Source: a virus. Taken from it: DNA of 21,310 bases. Every line of letters starts with the position of its first letter. Positions within the stretch are counted from its first letter, which is position 1. The stretch is from positions 1-21,310 of the IMG/VR virus record IMGVR_UViG_3300032116_001521; one strand, given 5' to 3'. The notes beneath the pieces are model-generated. The model ran no database searches and had not been told where the DNA came from. It worked only from the letters and a program-made list of their open reading frames with translations. Below are positions 1-8,149 of the stretch, piece after piece. Both the position numbers and the translations under genes were made by a program.

Positions 1-864
1 CTCTGATTGTGTCCTTTGATCGCAAATTTGATTTATATCATCACAGCAAGCACCAAGATCACCACCAGTATCACATGTTGAGCAATTTGTATTTTTACCT
101 TTATAATTTCCACCAGCCGCAGCACATTGTGCTGGAGTTATAACAGAGCAAGTACCGTCTGTTTTACAACATGCTCCAGTTTCTTCTGGTTGTGGGCATT
201 GATCACATGTGGTGTAATCTCCAAGATAAGAACCAGAACTACTCACACAAGCGGTAAATGATAAAATAGAACAACTACCATCTGAATAACAGCAAGCACC
301 TTTTGGAACAGAATATATGCAATCACAGTTAATTTCTGAACAGTTTAAATCTTCACCCATAAAAACACCACCAGCTGCATCACATTGAACTTTATTTAGT
401 TCAACACAGCCAGCTGTTGTGCAACATGGGCCAACACCAACAGCATCTTCACAACAATTTACATCGTTACATGATCCAGTATATCCAACACCGCCAAGAT
501 ATTCCTCACATAAAAGTCTGGTAAAATTGCTACCTAAACATATACCATCTTTACAGCAGGAAACAATTTCATAATCGCCACAGTAGTATGGACACAATCT
601 ATTTCCAAAATTTGTACCCTGTGGGTCATTTGCGTATGCTCCACATGTTATTCCCCTGTAGAATGTGCCAGCAAATGATTCACATTCAGTTGGATTGCTA
701 TTTTCAAGACATCTACCATTTGAACAGCAAATTCCAGTTATACCGCAGGAATTTATGCACGATTGAAGGGCATTAAATGTTCCAAATAATCTATCGCATT
801 GATCCTTTGTGACATATTCATTACAACCAAGAGTTCCATCAAAATTTGTATAACAGCAAGAACC
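1..864 (-). repeat. Seven tandem cysteine-rich repeats (coding)
   Basis: This codes for residues 301-588 of the partial adhesin. Each unit opens with G-x-C-C, then G-x-C, a single C about 8-9 residues later, a Gly-rich G-x-[FY] turn, and one or two closing cysteines. CC-to-CC spacings are 43, 57, 44, 44, 41 and 41 residues. The 57-residue unit carries an insertion ending in CPYYC. The last unit runs off the window, so the array is longer than seen. Units 5-7 are the most regular, for example GACCKTDGTC. The pattern suggests small disulfide-stabilised modules; I do not assign a named family. Confidence 0.85.
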
Positions 865-1764
865 AAAAGTATATGTTATTGGACAATTGTCATTATCAAC
901 ATCAAAACCTCTAGCAGCAACCGTCGCTGACCAGCTCTCACCTTGAGTTGTGGTTGTCAGGTTGACTATGGATTTTCCACAAGTTAAGTAGTTTTCACCA
1001 TTTTCAAAATACACATTTTCTGGAAAATACCATATATCTTCATTTTGGAAAATTAAAGTTATAGATACTGATTCATTTTTATTAAATGTTCCAGTGAATC
1101 CAGCAATACCGTTTGGAGTCGTTATATAGAATAATCCAGCATCATCAACATTTAGATATGTTGGTGTATCAAAAATGTTTCTAGATTGTACAAACTTAAT
1201 TTTTGATCTAGAATTTAATTTTGATTTTGTATTTCCCTTATCATCGTATACCAAGGTTCCACTGTTATAAACACCGTCATAAGTTACACCGATTGTAGTA
1301 CTTGAAATTTGATAATTTGTCTTTAAATATACCAAAGTATCAACATTCAAATTGGCAATATCTAACTCCGACTGAACTTCTGCCAATGTTGTGTTGAAGT
1401 AAACGAAGTTTTCATCTTCTGTCAAATATAAAGAACCAGTGGCCGAAAGACCCTTTACTTGCAACTCACCAGAAGAGTATGTATAGTATAAAGTTATACC
1501 GTCACCACTACTCACTCCAGCGATCAAAAATTCAGAAGTAGCACCTCTAAAATTTCCAGTTATTGTGCTTGTAGATCCATCAGAAAGATTTAAAATTATT
1601 CCAGTATTTGTTGGATTTGATGATAATATATAAACACCATATGGACCAGTTGCTCCGATTGGACCAGTATTTCCAGTACTTCCAGTTACACCCCTTGAAC
1701 CAGTTGCTCCACTTGGTCCTTTTGGTCCGATATATGAATGTGTTCCAATAGTGCTGCTTGACAT
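1..1764 (-). CDS. Collagen-like, cysteine-repeat tail adhesin (3' end missing)
   Basis: A minus-strand frame stays open from ATG at 1764 to the window edge (588 codons, no stop), so this is the N-terminal part of a larger protein. Residues 13-43 are eleven Gly-X-Y triplets rich in Thr and Pro, a collagen-like stalk as found in phage tail fibres. Residues about 44-300 have few cysteines and look beta-rich. From residue 301 the protein becomes cysteine-rich: CC pairs at 303, 346, 403, 447, 491, 532 and 573 open seven repeats of about 41-57 residues. By comparison with its two upstream paralogues I infer an Lcl_C/DUF1566-like domain after the missing end. It is the last of three tandem paralogues, 22 bases after the previous stop, the largest gap in the window. 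No clear Shine-Dalgarno is seen; the leader is almost pure A/T. Likely a virion surface or host-binding protein. The reading frame is certain; the role is inferred. Confidence 0.85.
   Translation of the reverse strand, partial: MSSSTIGTHSYIGPKGPSGATGSRGVTGSTGNTGPIGATGPYGVYILSSNPTNTGIILNLSDGSTSTITGNFRGATSEFLIAGVSSGDGITLYYTYSSGELQVKGLSATGSLYLTEDENFVYFNTTLAEVQSELDIANLNVDTLVYLKTNYQISSTTIGVTYDGVYNSGTLVYDDKGNTKSKLNSRSKIKFVQSRNIFDTPTYLNVDDAGLFYITTPNGIAGFTGTFNKNESVSITLIFQNEDIWYFPENVYFENGENYLTCGKSIVNLTTTTQGESWSATVAARGFDVDNDNCPITYTFGSCCYTNFDGTLGCNEYVTKDQCDRLFGTFNALQSCINSCGITGICCSNGRCLENSNPTECESFAGTFYRGITCGAYANDPQGTNFGNRLCPYYCGDYEIVSCCKDGICLGSNFTRLLCEEYLGGVGYTGSCNDVNCCEDAVGVGPCCTTAGCVELNKVQCDAAGGVFMGEDLNCSEINCDCIYSVPKGACCYSDGSCSILSFTACVSSSGSYLGDYTTCDQCPQPEETGACCKTDGTCSVITPAQCAAAGGNYKGKNTNCSTCDTGGDLGACCDDINQICDQRTQSE
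1636..1728 (-). repeat. Collagen-like Gly-X-Y tract (coding)
   Basis: Residues 13-43 of the partial adhesin have glycine at every third position, with T, P, A or K between. Such tracts form trimeric stalks in phage fibres (known for the class); trimerisation here is inferred. The DNA repeats near-identical TCC-AGT and ACC-AGT codon pairs on the plus strand. Confidence 0.9.
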
Positions 1765-1773
1765 AATTTTAAT

Positions 1774-1781
1774 TATTTATA
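1774..1781 (-). promoter_or_regulatory. Possible T4-type late promoter (TATAAATA)
   Basis: An exact match to the T4 late -10 element TATAAATA (minus strand) lies in the 22-base gap before the last adhesin gene, ending 9 bases from its ATG. The location in the largest intergenic gap is suggestive. However, an 8-mer of A and T is expected about five times per strand in 21 kb at roughly 70% A+T, and the start would leave almost no leader. Low confidence. Confidence 0.25.
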
Positions 1782-1786
1782 AGATA

Positions 1787-4700
1787 TTATGTAGTTCCAT
1801 CTGGACAACTTGGGCATGAATTATAGTTAAAATCATCCTCAGCTAGTTTTATAGAATAAGAAGAATCTTCATAAACTAAAATTGGAATTCTTCTTATTGG
1901 CCTCAATCTGGCTACTTTAGAATCTCTATTTTGTGATTCTACAAATCCATTTGAAAAATTTTGCGTTAGCATTTTTTCACCAGCACAAGCATTCATACTT
2001 AAATCGTATAATTTATCTTCTGTTAGATTAAAATCATTTTTTGTAAATCTAAATTTAGAATTAAATTCTCCACTTGGAGTTTCGAATATTTCATAGTATT
2101 TCTTATCCAAATGATTATTTACATTCCACTTGTGTAGAGTACACATACTGGAAGAACTCCAATATTTTTGTGCTGCAAACACATCATCACCATTTAATGC
2201 TATTGCAGTATTTAGTTCAGTTAGATTTCCATAAATATGGTTCAATTCAATGATACTTGGAACATACCAATCATTGTATCCATTTAATCCAGTTTGATTC
2301 AAAACAGAAATTTGCTTCATACAGCTGTCGGAATCAGTCATATTATCCCATAAAATTGCATATGAATTTTTAAATTCATTTTCATTTGTTTCAATGGTAT
2401 TTTCAATTGTATTATTTTGCCACTTACTATTTGGATAGGCTCCATTGCTATAGAATACGAATCTATCAAAAGCAAGTGCATCTACCCCAGTATTTGAATC
2501 GTTTTCAGCTAAATCTCTAAACCAAAAATAAGTATTTTCTTTGGAAGTTTCGTCATGCATTCTTGTGGTTAGAAGACCGTCAATCATGCATGTTGAAATT
2601 GGTTCCAAATTATATCCAAATTCACCATTACCTCTTACTCTTGATTCAGATATTCCCCAAGACAAATTCTTACTACCAGATATTTCAATATCTTCTGGGG
2701 CAACGATTATAGCCCAAAGCATATGAATTTGAGTTTCACCGTAAAATTGTTTTGCCAACTTAAGATAAGTTGAGGAGCCAACAAAACCTAAAGGTTCAAA
2801 CATTGAAATATTTGAAAGATGTTCTAATGAATATGAGAAAGTTCCATTTCTAATATCATATTCTAGGTTATCCTTGAACATGATTCCATCATCCCACTCA
2901 ACTGGAGTATTTAATGTTGCAGTTTGTCTGGCAACACCTTCATATGTTTGCATTATGAATGGTAAACCAGCTTTTAACAAGCAAGAATTTATTCTTTGCT
3001 TATCTTCTGTCAAAACTTCTGGATAGGTTCTTGTAAAGTACTTGATATTAAGTGATGATGGAGGAAGGGAAGTAGTGCCAAAAGTTACACCAGATTCACC
3101 AAAACAGTTTTTATATTTCCAAGTTGGATCTGTTGGCATAAATCCTCTTGGAAAATATCTACAAGAAAGTGGTTGACCTTCAGCAACCAATGGATTTGAA
3201 TAAACTGAACAGGGTGATGGTGCTCCAACAATACCAACAAGATATCCACCACCAACATAAGTCCCTATTGGTAAACATGGGATCAATTCTGAATATTTAC
3301 ACGCTTCAGATGAATTGAAATATTCACCTCTGAAGTTGTTTCCGCAGCAGGAATTTAGACCACAAACTTCACCTGGCCCTAAGAAAATTCCACCACTTTC
3401 TTTGCACTCTACTGGTGTATAACCATCGTTACATTCACTACCATCAGCTTTGCAGCATCCACCCCGTAAGGTATCTAAGCAATCTGGATCACAATCACCA
3501 TCACAGCTTTCTCCTGGATGAAATGAACTATTTGGTATGCTTTCACAAGCAAAACTTGTTATATCATCGTAGCATTTACCTTTTACGCAGCATTTTCCAG
3601 TTTGATCATCTAGAGGACAATAACTTGGGCAATTAAAATATCCCTCACCAATACTACCTCTCACTGGATGACAGACTTCATTTGGGTAAAAAATTCCATT
3701 ATATTTCAAACATAGTTCTTGTGAGGTGCTTATACATTCCCCGTTAACACAGCAAGCACCTTCTGCGAAACAATCACCACTTCCATTTTCTAAACTTGAA
3801 ACATATCTTTTAACGCATTCTACCGTGCTGAAACTTCCACCCATATCATAGCAATATTGCTTTGTAACATAATCTAAACATTTAATATCTGATACTGTCT
3901 CATTTAACGCACAGAAGCAGCATGAACCTATATTCCCAGTTGCACCTATTACTTGTGGAGTAAATATAGAATTTTTCTTAATAGTAACTGGTAAAAACTT
4001 ATAATCTAAATCGACACCACCACTACTTCCAATGAAGAGATTCGGTGTATATGTAAATCCATTTAAAGTATTGTTTATCTTTTCTTCAAATCTTTGTTTA
4101 TTTACATTATAGCCAATATCTGGAGAATATGAATAAACTGGAACTGCTATTCCAGTTGCACCAGTATAACCCACTATATCCTGGGTTAAATTTGCTAGTG
4201 TTTCATTAAAATTTTTAGTGTTGTATAATGTTATTCTTTCACCAGCTAATGGAATTCTTAAGGTCTGCGTTGTAGCATCCCAATAACTATTCGGAACTCC
4301 CTTTGCCTTTGTTGGTGTGTAGATATAAGCAATATTTCCAGTTTCACCAACTGGGAAAAAATTATAGGTTTTACCCTGAACTATAATTTGATTAGATGTT
4401 ACTGAAACTGATTCTATAGATCCTGTGGAACTTCTAAAAGTTATACCTTTAATTTTCAGATAATCAGTTTTTCCCAATTCTAATAAATTTTGAGATTTTT
4501 GAACTTCGTTGTAATGATATAATACGGATATTCCATTAGTAGTTACACCCTTAACAACAGCATACTGATTTTCATACTCTGAGGTTGCACCCTGAATATT
4601 AATTTGAATCGTTCCAGTATCACCTAAAAATATAGTTAAAATATTTGAAGATGTCGAAGTAAATCCAGTTATACCATAACCAGTATTTCCAGTGGCTCCA

Positions 4701-4825
4701 CGAACCAAAGGTCCAGTGATTCCAGTAGCACCAGTTATACCAACAGGGCCAGTTGGACCAGTAACACCAAAAACTCTTGTACTGATCGTTGAAAAGACAA
4801 AATTTGAGCTTCCTAAAATCGACAT
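1787..4825 (-). CDS. Collagen-like, cysteine-repeat, Lcl_C/DUF1566-like tail adhesin (1012 aa)
   Basis: Complete gene starting one base after the upstream stop. Residues 20-54 form a Gly-X-Y stalk. About 55-299 is a spacer with more GATG/GNTG motifs. Residues 300-556 are cysteine-rich, with four repeats opening at CC 302, 358, 412 and 457 plus a further CC at 493. A Gly-rich stretch follows (about 515-535), then a block with VAPEDIEISG near 708. Residues about 820-980 resemble the Lcl_C (DUF1566) domain: GYNDWYVPSIIELN at 849-862, YWSSSS at 888-893 and closing RLRPIRR near 973. That domain is known from the collagen-like adhesin Lcl of Legionella and belongs with C-type-lectin-like folds. A short tail ends in CPSCP. 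The likely role is a trimeric virion adhesin that binds a surface ligand through its C-terminal domain. Architecture is seen; Lcl_C membership and role are inferred. Confidence 0.85.
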   Translation of the reverse strand: MSILGSSNFVFSTISTRVFGVTGPTGPVGITGATGITGPLVRGATGNTGYGITGFTSTSSNILTIFLGDTGTIQINIQGATSEYENQYAVVKGVTTNGISVLYHYNEVQKSQNLLELGKTDYLKIKGITFRSSTGSIESVSVTSNQIIVQGKTYNFFPVGETGNIAYIYTPTKAKGVPNSYWDATTQTLRIPLAGERITLYNTKNFNETLANLTQDIVGYTGATGIAVPVYSYSPDIGYNVNKQRFEEKINNTLNGFTYTPNLFIGSSGGVDLDYKFLPVTIKKNSIFTPQVIGATGNIGSCCFCALNETVSDIKCLDYVTKQYCYDMGGSFSTVECVKRYVSSLENGSGDCFAEGACCVNGECISTSQELCLKYNGIFYPNEVCHPVRGSIGEGYFNCPSYCPLDDQTGKCCVKGKCYDDITSFACESIPNSSFHPGESCDGDCDPDCLDTLRGGCCKADGSECNDGYTPVECKESGGIFLGPGEVCGLNSCCGNNFRGEYFNSSEACKYSELIPCLPIGTYVGGGYLVGIVGAPSPCSVYSNPLVAEGQPLSCRYFPRGFMPTDPTWKYKNCFGESGVTFGTTSLPPSSLNIKYFTRTYPEVLTEDKQRINSCLLKAGLPFIMQTYEGVARQTATLNTPVEWDDGIMFKDNLEYDIRNGTFSYSLEHLSNISMFEPLGFVGSSTYLKLAKQFYGETQIHMLWAIIVAPEDIEISGSKNLSWGISESRVRGNGEFGYNLEPISTCMIDGLLTTRMHDETSKENTYFWFRDLAENDSNTGVDALAFDRFVFYSNGAYPNSKWQNNTIENTIETNENEFKNSYAILWDNMTDSDSCMKQISVLNQTGLNGYNDWYVPSIIELNHIYGNLTELNTAIALNGDDVFAAQKYWSSSSMCTLHKWNVNNHLDKKYYEIFETPSGEFNSKFRFTKNDFNLTEDKLYDLSMNACAGEKMLTQNFSNGFVESQNRDSKVARLRPIRRIPILVYEDSSYSIKLAEDDFNYNSCPSCPDGTT
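3335..3928 (-). repeat. Four cysteine-rich repeats (coding)
   Basis: This codes for residues 300-497 of the 1012-residue adhesin. Units open at CC 302, 358, 412 and 457. The first two match the first two units of the downstream paralogue in order. Both first units contain a YVTK segment followed by C and a G-x-F turn. Both second units carry an insertion that ends in CPxYC. This points to descent by duplication of an already assembled array. Confidence 0.8.
4664..4768 (-). repeat. Collagen-like Gly-X-Y tract (coding)
   Basis: Residues 20-54 of the 1012-residue adhesin have glycine at nearly every third position (20 to 38, then 43 to 49, then 51 and 54). There are two phase breaks, at the PLVR segment and at the YG step. 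Middle residues are mostly Thr, Pro and Ala. Confidence 0.88.
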
Positions 4826-4826
4826 A

Positions 4827-7667
4827 TTAGATATTTATGATTGGGAATCTCCAGAATTTATAATTATTTGAACCTGGTAGTGGATGTCTTCCATCACATC
4901 TTATTAATTTAATTGGTCTTATTTTTCTCTCACTTGTTCTTGTATATGCTACATCGAAAGAATAAGTAGAAGATCCAAAAGGAGTTGTAAATAAATCATA
5001 TGCCCAAGCTCTTGTTCCTATTGTTGTTGATGTTGCAAAACCATTTAATAAAGCTAGATCAAATGATCCAGTAGATGTCCAATAACTTCCAATAATTGGT
5101 TCAAATCCACTCAATAATAATGATGAATTTAAATTAAAATCAGTATCAGTTAAAACTAAATTAAATAAAAATCCCATCTCATCATGACTAGGAACAAACC
5201 AACTTGATTCTATATCTGATGTTGGTGGATTATCTATATTAAATTTTGTTATAGCATCGGCTAAACTAGTACTATTAGCATATATTGGATCTGGTGCATA
5301 TGCTGGATCAAAAGAAGAAATTCTAGCACCACATAGTCTACCAGTATTATATAACCCATAATTTCTAGTCCATGAACCATTTATAGATTGCTTGGGTGCA
5401 TTATAAATCCAGATGGCATAATCATTTATCGTTCTTACCGTAGCACAACTTCTGAAAGAATTTGAATATAAAGAAGCATAAGATGCTACAGATATAGTTG
5501 AATTATTTTCAAAAATATATCCTTCATCTGCATATGTTTTAGTTAAAATATCTTCTGTGTCTTTTGTTAATGTTATTGGATCATATAATGGACCCCAAGA
5601 AAGATTATTTTTACTCCATATAAAATTTTTATTTCCATTTATTTCTATATCTTCTTTTGCAACAATTATAATAAATGTATCAGAATTTCCACATATATTA
5701 GATTCAGGATACGCATTTACACCATATCCTGAATAATCTTTAAGAGATCTATAATTTCTCTTATAAAATCCACTAGCATTTAGAAAAATATTATTATAGC
5801 TATTTGTTAAGTCTGCTGGTGGCTTTCCAAATAAATTAACATCATAATTAAAATTATCAAAGACTTTATGTCCAGAAACTATATTAGAAAAATCAAAAAA
5901 GCCAGCAACGACACCACCAGCAAATTCATCTCCCTGTTTCAATTCCCCTATTCCAGGAACTCCCTGAAAGCATGGAATGTTATCAGGTGAACAATTAATT
6001 TCTTGACATGTTAAATTTGCACCAGAATAACTTTTATTATCTGCAAAACAATCACTATAAATAACATTATTTTCACATGTTATTCCTTTATCGCAACACG
6101 CACCATAACCATCCTGACAAATATATGCAAGTTGCCCATTATCAGTTCCAAAATTTTTAGTACATGTTCCATGAAAATACCATTGATTCAATATAGCATT
6201 AGATTTTGATGTTATTCCACCTGTTTGATTTACTCCAGTACAATAAGCACCCTGTTCCTGTTCAACAACAGTTTGGGAACATTGAAAGAATGAACTATTT
6301 GTAACTATTCCTCTATATGGATGCCAAATTGCATTTGGATCAATTGCCTTGCATTGACAAAATGTTAGATCTGCACTTGCATTACCATTGTAAAAACAGC
6401 AGAATCCTTGTGAAGAGCATAGAGATGAATCGCCTAAAGTTTTTCCATAATAAAAATATCCAGGACAATTTGATTTAAATGATTCAGACACAGATCCAAA
6501 ACAGCTAACTGGACAACATAATCCTTCTGCAAAGTTTACAGATGCATTAACATCAATCTCATCTTCAAAAGGATAACATGTTGTTGGTATTGTATCGTGA
6601 GTTGATGTTATATCTGCTTGTGCCGAATCATATTGAGCGGGGATTGCAAAATATCTTCCACCTAAAGATATCATGTTAATAACATTAAATTTTTGTTTTG
6701 CTGGACAAAAATATGAATCATTTTGCCAAACAATTCCAGATAAATCAAATCTTTCAAAAAAATTAGATGCAAATGTTATTCCATTTGATATATCTGATTC
6801 ATCTTCATAAGTAGCGTAGTAAATGTTTCCACCATAAGTAAAACCATTTGGAATGTGTAGAGACAATCCACTAGAGTGTGTGGTTAGTTCTGGTTTCTTT
6901 ATCAGGAAAGCAAAACCATTTATTCCATTATTTGTAGACAAATTTTGAGTGTATGGACTTATGTAAAAGACACTACCATCATCTGGATTTATTTTATAAC
7001 ATGCCAATGAATTGCTGAATATAGTTGGATTCGCAATTACCAAGCCTTCTTGAATATTTTTATTTTGTACTAATACAGCTTTTTCATAATCATCATAAAA
7101 TGATGCTGTAATTCCATATTGTTTCTGCCCAGTTCTATTGTAAAGTAAATTTCCAAGAGTTCCACCAGAAATTCCTATAAAGCCAAGATTTACTGCACTA
7201 TAATCCACAACAACTGTTTCTGGTGGATTTGAAGTGTTGTCGTAATATATTCTTAAAATATTTTCATAGTTTGACGATATACCTTTAAATGTCAGTATAT
7301 CAACTGGAAAATCGCCGTCATAAGTTTGATCAATTAAAGAATTTGATAAAACGCTAAAGGAGGCTAGACTTATTCCTTCCAGAGATATTTTAGAATACCC
7401 AGATATTCCAACTATTTCAGATTGGCTTAGTTTTGATGTGTTATCGCTATAGAAAAATTCAAAATAATTATCACTAAGTTTTATTATATTGACTAGTGTA
7501 GCACCAGTTGGTCCAGTTGGGCCAACAATACTTGGACCACAAGCACCAGCTGGACCCTGTGGTCCTTGATTTCCAGTTGGTCCAGTTATACCAATAAAAT
7601 TACGAAAAAAAGTCAAACCCCTATATGGGATATTACTTGAATCTGGTATGAATGGTTCATCTGCCAT
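4827..7667 (-). CDS. Collagen-like, cysteine-rich, Lcl_C/DUF1566-like tail adhesin (946 aa)
   Basis: First of the three tandem adhesins. Its ATG overlaps the stop of the 156-residue gene by one base (TAATG), so translation is probably coupled. Residues 26-55 are a Gly-X-Y stalk that includes a cysteine at 43. About 60-380 is a long spacer region with few cysteines. Residues 382-566 are cysteine-rich, with CC at 384, 423 and 524 and a degenerate unit near 476. A Gly-rich segment (GDEFAGGVVAG, about 579-589) precedes a block with VAKEDIEINGNKN at 669-681, closely matching the next gene. Residues about 819-924 resemble Lcl_C (DUF1566): SSWFVPSHDEM at 821-831, GSYWTS at 860-865, and KIRPIK at 915-920. 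No cleavable signal peptide is evident, as expected for a virion protein. Likely a host-binding fibre or appendage; target unknown. Confidence 0.83.
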   Translation of the reverse strand: MADEPFIPDSSNIPYRGLTFFRNFIGITGPTGNQGPQGPAGACGPSIVGPTGPTGATLVNIIKLSDNYFEFFYSDNTSKLSQSEIVGISGYSKISLEGISLASFSVLSNSLIDQTYDGDFPVDILTFKGISSNYENILRIYYDNTSNPPETVVVDYSAVNLGFIGISGGTLGNLLYNRTGQKQYGITASFYDDYEKAVLVQNKNIQEGLVIANPTIFSNSLACYKINPDDGSVFYISPYTQNLSTNNGINGFAFLIKKPELTTHSSGLSLHIPNGFTYGGNIYYATYEDESDISNGITFASNFFERFDLSGIVWQNDSYFCPAKQKFNVINMISLGGRYFAIPAQYDSAQADITSTHDTIPTTCYPFEDEIDVNASVNFAEGLCCPVSCFGSVSESFKSNCPGYFYYGKTLGDSSLCSSQGFCCFYNGNASADLTFCQCKAIDPNAIWHPYRGIVTNSSFFQCSQTVVEQEQGAYCTGVNQTGGITSKSNAILNQWYFHGTCTKNFGTDNGQLAYICQDGYGACCDKGITCENNVIYSDCFADNKSYSGANLTCQEINCSPDNIPCFQGVPGIGELKQGDEFAGGVVAGFFDFSNIVSGHKVFDNFNYDVNLFGKPPADLTNSYNNIFLNASGFYKRNYRSLKDYSGYGVNAYPESNICGNSDTFIIIVAKEDIEINGNKNFIWSKNNLSWGPLYDPITLTKDTEDILTKTYADEGYIFENNSTISVASYASLYSNSFRSCATVRTINDYAIWIYNAPKQSINGSWTRNYGLYNTGRLCGARISSFDPAYAPDPIYANSTSLADAITKFNIDNPPTSDIESSWFVPSHDEMGFLFNLVLTDTDFNLNSSLLLSGFEPIIGSYWTSTGSFDLALLNGFATSTTIGTRAWAYDLFTTPFGSSTYSFDVAYTRTSERKIRPIKLIRCDGRHPLPGSNNYKFWRFPIINI
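5970..6524 (-). repeat. Cysteine-rich repeat block, diverged (coding)
   Basis: This codes for residues 382-566 of the 946-residue adhesin. Three clear CC-opened units (384, 423, 524) and one degenerate unit (near 476) are visible, less regular than in the two downstream paralogues. The unit starting at 423 contains WHPYRG before its distal cysteine, matching CHPVRG in the second unit of the next paralogue, so the units still align between genes. Confidence 0.7.
7503..7592 (-). repeat. Collagen-like Gly-X-Y tract (coding)
   Basis: Residues 26-55 of the 946-residue adhesin run as GIT/GPT/GNQ/GPQ/GPA/GAC triplets, then a one-residue phase break at PSIV, then GPTGPTG. The cysteine at 43 sits inside the stalk and could cross-link chains of a trimer (inference). 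Confidence 0.9.
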
Positions 7668-8137
7668 TATGCTTGAACTTTATATCCTATGTAATTTACA
7701 ACGACACCAGTATAAGCACCATGTGGTGCTACCTGATAAACAGCTTTCACTATATGGTTCGAATCTGTAGGAGCCAATGACTGCAATTTACCAGCAGTTA
7801 ATCCACTTAAAAAGTAAATATCATGTCCACCAGCACCGCCTGTGCTCAAGTTAATGTTTCCAGTTAAACCAATAGAACCATACATGACTACATTTGCATT
7901 ACCACTTCCATCTATCGATTCAACCACACCAAAAACTTCAGCGGTAACGGCATTATCTGCTTTTGATTTTGTATATTTGCCACTGGCAACATCGTAATAA
8001 ATAGCATCACCCAAAGAGAGTCCAGTTGCTACAATGGCTGAAGATTGTAGTAAAAAGGAAAGTCTACTTCCACCATCTGATGAACTAACGACTGTGTTTG
8101 ATGATTTAATATTTGAACTGGTACTACAGGATGGCAT
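7667..8137 (-). CDS. Small virion protein matching a repeated fibre domain (156 aa)
   Basis: Complete small gene between the 769-residue fibre and the first adhesin. Residues 1-30 are Ser-rich. Residues about 36-152 have the order LSLGDAIYYD, then AEVFGVVESIDGSGNA, then a Gly-rich turn, IYFLSGLTAGKL, and a closing VVVNYIGY strand. The same order occurs in the fibre upstream (GMPVRVY, AEVMGIV, VYFLD, ILPYRG), and its second copy shares DGSGDA. I infer one stand-alone copy of that beta-rich domain. It may decorate, cap or attach a fibre. A capsid-type decoration protein is an alternative, but the neighbours favour a tail location. An AGGA ribosome site lies 7 bases before ATG, and the gap to the upstream stop is 12 bases. 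Function unproven. Confidence 0.8.
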   Translation of the reverse strand: MPSCSTSSNIKSSNTVVSSSDGGSRLSFLLQSSAIVATGLSLGDAIYYDVASGKYTKSKADNAVTAEVFGVVESIDGSGNANVVMYGSIGLTGNINLSTGGAGGHDIYFLSGLTAGKLQSLAPTDSNHIVKAVYQVAPHGAYTGVVVNYIGYKVQA

Positions 8138-8144
8138 ATTTTTT

Positions 8145-8148
8145 TCCT
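8145..8148 (-). promoter_or_regulatory. Ribosome binding site (AGGA)
   Basis: AGGA on the minus strand sits 7 bases before the ATG at 8137 and supports that start. It lies in the 12-base gap between the fibre and the 156-residue gene. Confidence 0.6.
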
Positions 8149-8149
8149 A

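Noticed and set aside
588-776. Plus-strand open frame of 62 codons, and other plus-strand frames of 60-94 codons across the window
   Set aside because: They lie wholly inside well-supported minus-strand genes, lack ribosome sites and protein motifs, and have the composition of antisense shadows.
4664-7592. Short repeated GGTCCAGTTGG-like DNA as a CRISPR or regulatory repeat
   Set aside because: The repetition is explained by Gly-Pro-Thr collagen-like codons in frame; there are no unique spacers of constant length.
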